Source of the DNA: an uncultured Deferribacteraceae bacterium | GTDB lineage: Bacteria; Chrysiogenota; Deferribacteres; Deferribacterales; Mucispirillaceae | Assembly: GCA_947039055.1 (NCBI GenBank) | Contig: CAMQYB010000082.1 | Span: 1-7,647 of the forward strand | DNA length: 7,647 bases | Direction: 5' to 3' | Shown here: positions 6,636-7,647 of the stretch, piece by piece | Position numbering within the stretch: the first letter of the stretch is position 1 | Layout: each line of letters opens with the position of its first letter | Notes under the pieces: generated by a model | Told to the model about the DNA's origin: nothing | The model's input: only the letters and a program-made list of their open reading frames with translations | Database searches by the model: none | Translations under genes and position numbers: made by a program

Positions 6636-7427
6636 ATGAATAAATTAGGTTTAAAAGTTTGGTCGATAAATGAAAATTATGCGAAAATAGTTGAAGATGT
6701 GTACAATCAAGAAAAGTTCGATTTTATAGAACTTTACGCCCTACCTGATACATACAATGAAACTATAAACTACTGGACACCTCTTAAAAAAAATATAACT
6801 TTCAAAATTCATGCACCTCATTTTATGCACGGTGTGAATTTCTCTAATAAAGATAATTATAATAATAATTTTAAATTGATTAAAGACTCGTTTAAGTTTG
6901 CAGATAGTTTAGATACCGATACAATAATCTTTCATCCTGGTATCGCAGGGGATTATAAAGAGTCTGCTATACAGATGTCTCAAATAAATGACTCTCGTGC
7001 ATTTGTAGAAAATAAACCGTATAAATTAGAGATTGGTAAAGGATCTATCTTAAAAGAAAATGATAGATCTGTTGGTGCAAAATTTAGTGAGCTTGCATAT
7101 ATATTAGAAAATACTTCACTAAAATTTTGTCTCGATATCGGACATTCAGTAGCCACATCTAACGCTCTTAATCTTGACGTCTATGAAGAATTAAATAGAT
7201 TTAATAGTTTGAACCCTCAACATTATCATCTCTCTGATGGAGATATAAAGTCTGATATAGATTTACATTATAATATAGGTGAAGGAAATTACGATTATAA
7301 TAAACTCTTTGAAATCATAAACGATAATATACCGATCACAATTGAGTCTAATAAAAATAGTAATGAAAATTTAGACGATTTTATAGATGATCTTAGAAAA
7401 TTAAAACCTTTTCTGAACAGTAAATAG
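6636..7427 (+). CDS. TIM-barrel protein, sugar-phosphate isomerase/epimerase (AP endonuclease 2-like) family
   Basis: This 263-residue soluble protein has the strand and ligand pattern of the xylose isomerase-like/endonuclease IV TIM-barrel superfamily. Visible candidate metal ligands are His59 (KIHAPH), His100 (IIFHPG), Glu125 (VENKP), Asp167 and His170 (CLDIGH), His198 (HLSDGD), Asp209 and His211 (DLHYNIGEG), and Glu237 (ITIES). These match in order the nine metal ligands of endonuclease IV. The HAPHFMHG, ENKPY and HLSDGD details recall members I remember from surface-polysaccharide gene clusters, so a sugar isomerase/epimerase role seems likelier than DNA repair. Endonuclease IV proper is usually about 280 residues. 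The substrate is unknown. The ATG at 6636 has no clear Shine-Dalgarno and follows a strong hairpin. No signal peptide or membrane segment is seen. It stands alone between two tandem-repeat arrays, far from glmS, so operon membership is doubtful. Confidence 0.8.
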   Translation: MNKLGLKVWSINENYAKIVEDVYNQEKFDFIELYALPDTYNETINYWTPLKKNITFKIHAPHFMHGVNFSNKDNYNNNFKLIKDSFKFADSLDTDTIIFHPGIAGDYKESAIQMSQINDSRAFVENKPYKLEIGKGSILKENDRSVGAKFSELAYILENTSLKFCLDIGHSVATSNALNLDVYEELNRFNSLNPQHYHLSDGDIKSDIDLHYNIGEGNYDYNKLFEIINDNIPITIESNKNSNENLDDFIDDLRKLKPFLNSK

Positions 7428-7600
7428 TTCATGTTTTTTTAGAGTTAGTTTTGAGCAAATTGACCATATACAGTTCGTGTTTTTTTAAAGTTGGTTTTGA
7501 GCAAATTGACCATATACAGTTCATGTTTTTTTAGAGTTAGTTTGAGCAAATTGACCATATACAGTTCATGCTTTTTTAGAGTTAGTTTTGAGCAAATTGA
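7426..7600. repeat. Tandem array of a 46-bp unit overlapping the preceding stop codon
   Basis: Units begin AGTTCATG followed by seven T's, and continue through GAGCAAATTGACCATATAC. Copies are 7426-7471 (46 bp), 7472-7517 (46 bp, three substitutions), 7518-7562 (45 bp, one T lost) and 7563-7600 (partial, with one T changed to C). A decayed continuation may persist to about 7617 (GCAGTTTACAT). The first unit starts with the AG of the TAG stop of the TIM-barrel gene. There are no unique spacers, so it is not CRISPR. Each full unit carries a T-run, but no good stem precedes it, so it is not a clear terminator. It shares no obvious sequence with the 77-bp array. Confidence 0.93.
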
Positions 7601-7647
7601 GAGTACGCAGTTTACATAATTCAAGCTGAAATAGATTACTAACTTCA
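7601..7647. other. Unassigned window end
   Basis: After the 46-bp array the sequence becomes unique apart from a possible decayed repeat fragment. No start codon with a ribosome-binding site, RNA gene or other feature can be supported in these last bases. Confidence 0.5.

Noticed and set aside
7426..7600. Possible CRISPR array or multiple intrinsic terminators
   Set aside because: The 46-bp period has no spacers, and the T-runs are not preceded by stems long enough for an intrinsic terminator.
6337..7600. Composite mobile element made of the two repeat arrays and the gene between them
   Set aside because: The arrays differ in sequence and period, and there is no transposase, terminal inverted repeat or target duplication.

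Overview
This is an AT-rich window (roughly two thirds A+T) from a bacterial chromosome. All five protein genes lie on the + strand. Four are ordinary housekeeping genes: rplT, guaA, pyrG and glmS. The fifth is a TIM-barrel protein of the sugar-phosphate isomerase/epimerase (endonuclease IV-like) superfamily. The genes read cleanly with TGG as Trp and with TAA or TAG stops, so the standard bacterial code fits. The strong AT bias and long repeat-bearing spacers would suit a host-associated or reduced-genome bacterium, but that is inference. I could not place the organism in a phylum from these proteins alone.

Layout. Positions 1-224 carry no recognisable gene but hold an 11-bp bulged stem-loop, then a strong Shine-Dalgarno (SD) site and rplT (225-572, GTG start). 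A textbook intrinsic terminator follows at 602-640. Positions 641-1092 are non-coding. They contain a 22-bp direct repeat pair, a (TTA)6 tract, an extremely G-poor/C-rich stretch, and a likely promoter just before guaA. guaA (1093-2625), pyrG (2663-4246) and glmS (4295-6133) are separated by only 37 and 48 bp, so they are probably co-transcribed. Positions 6134-6635 are non-coding and hold a tandem array of a 77-bp unit, ending in a long hairpin that abuts the next start codon. The TIM-barrel gene (6636-7427) follows. A second, unrelated tandem array with a 46-bp unit begins inside that gene's stop codon and runs to about 7600. The last bases show no gene.

How the genes fit together. GuaA makes GMP from XMP, PyrG makes CTP from UTP, and GlmS makes glucosamine-6-phosphate from fructose-6-phosphate. 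All three take their nitrogen from glutamine, so the putative operon is a run of three glutamine amidotransferases. GuaA and PyrG use a class I Cys-His-Glu domain, and GlmS uses a class II N-terminal-Cys domain. They feed RNA/DNA synthesis and cell-envelope amino sugars. The TIM-barrel gene may act on a sugar or sugar phosphate, but its substrate cannot be read from the sequence.

No clear new system such as a defence island, CRISPR array or mobile element is present. The most unusual parts are the two minisatellite-like arrays bracketing the TIM-barrel gene, the hairpin at its start codon, and the structured rplT leader.
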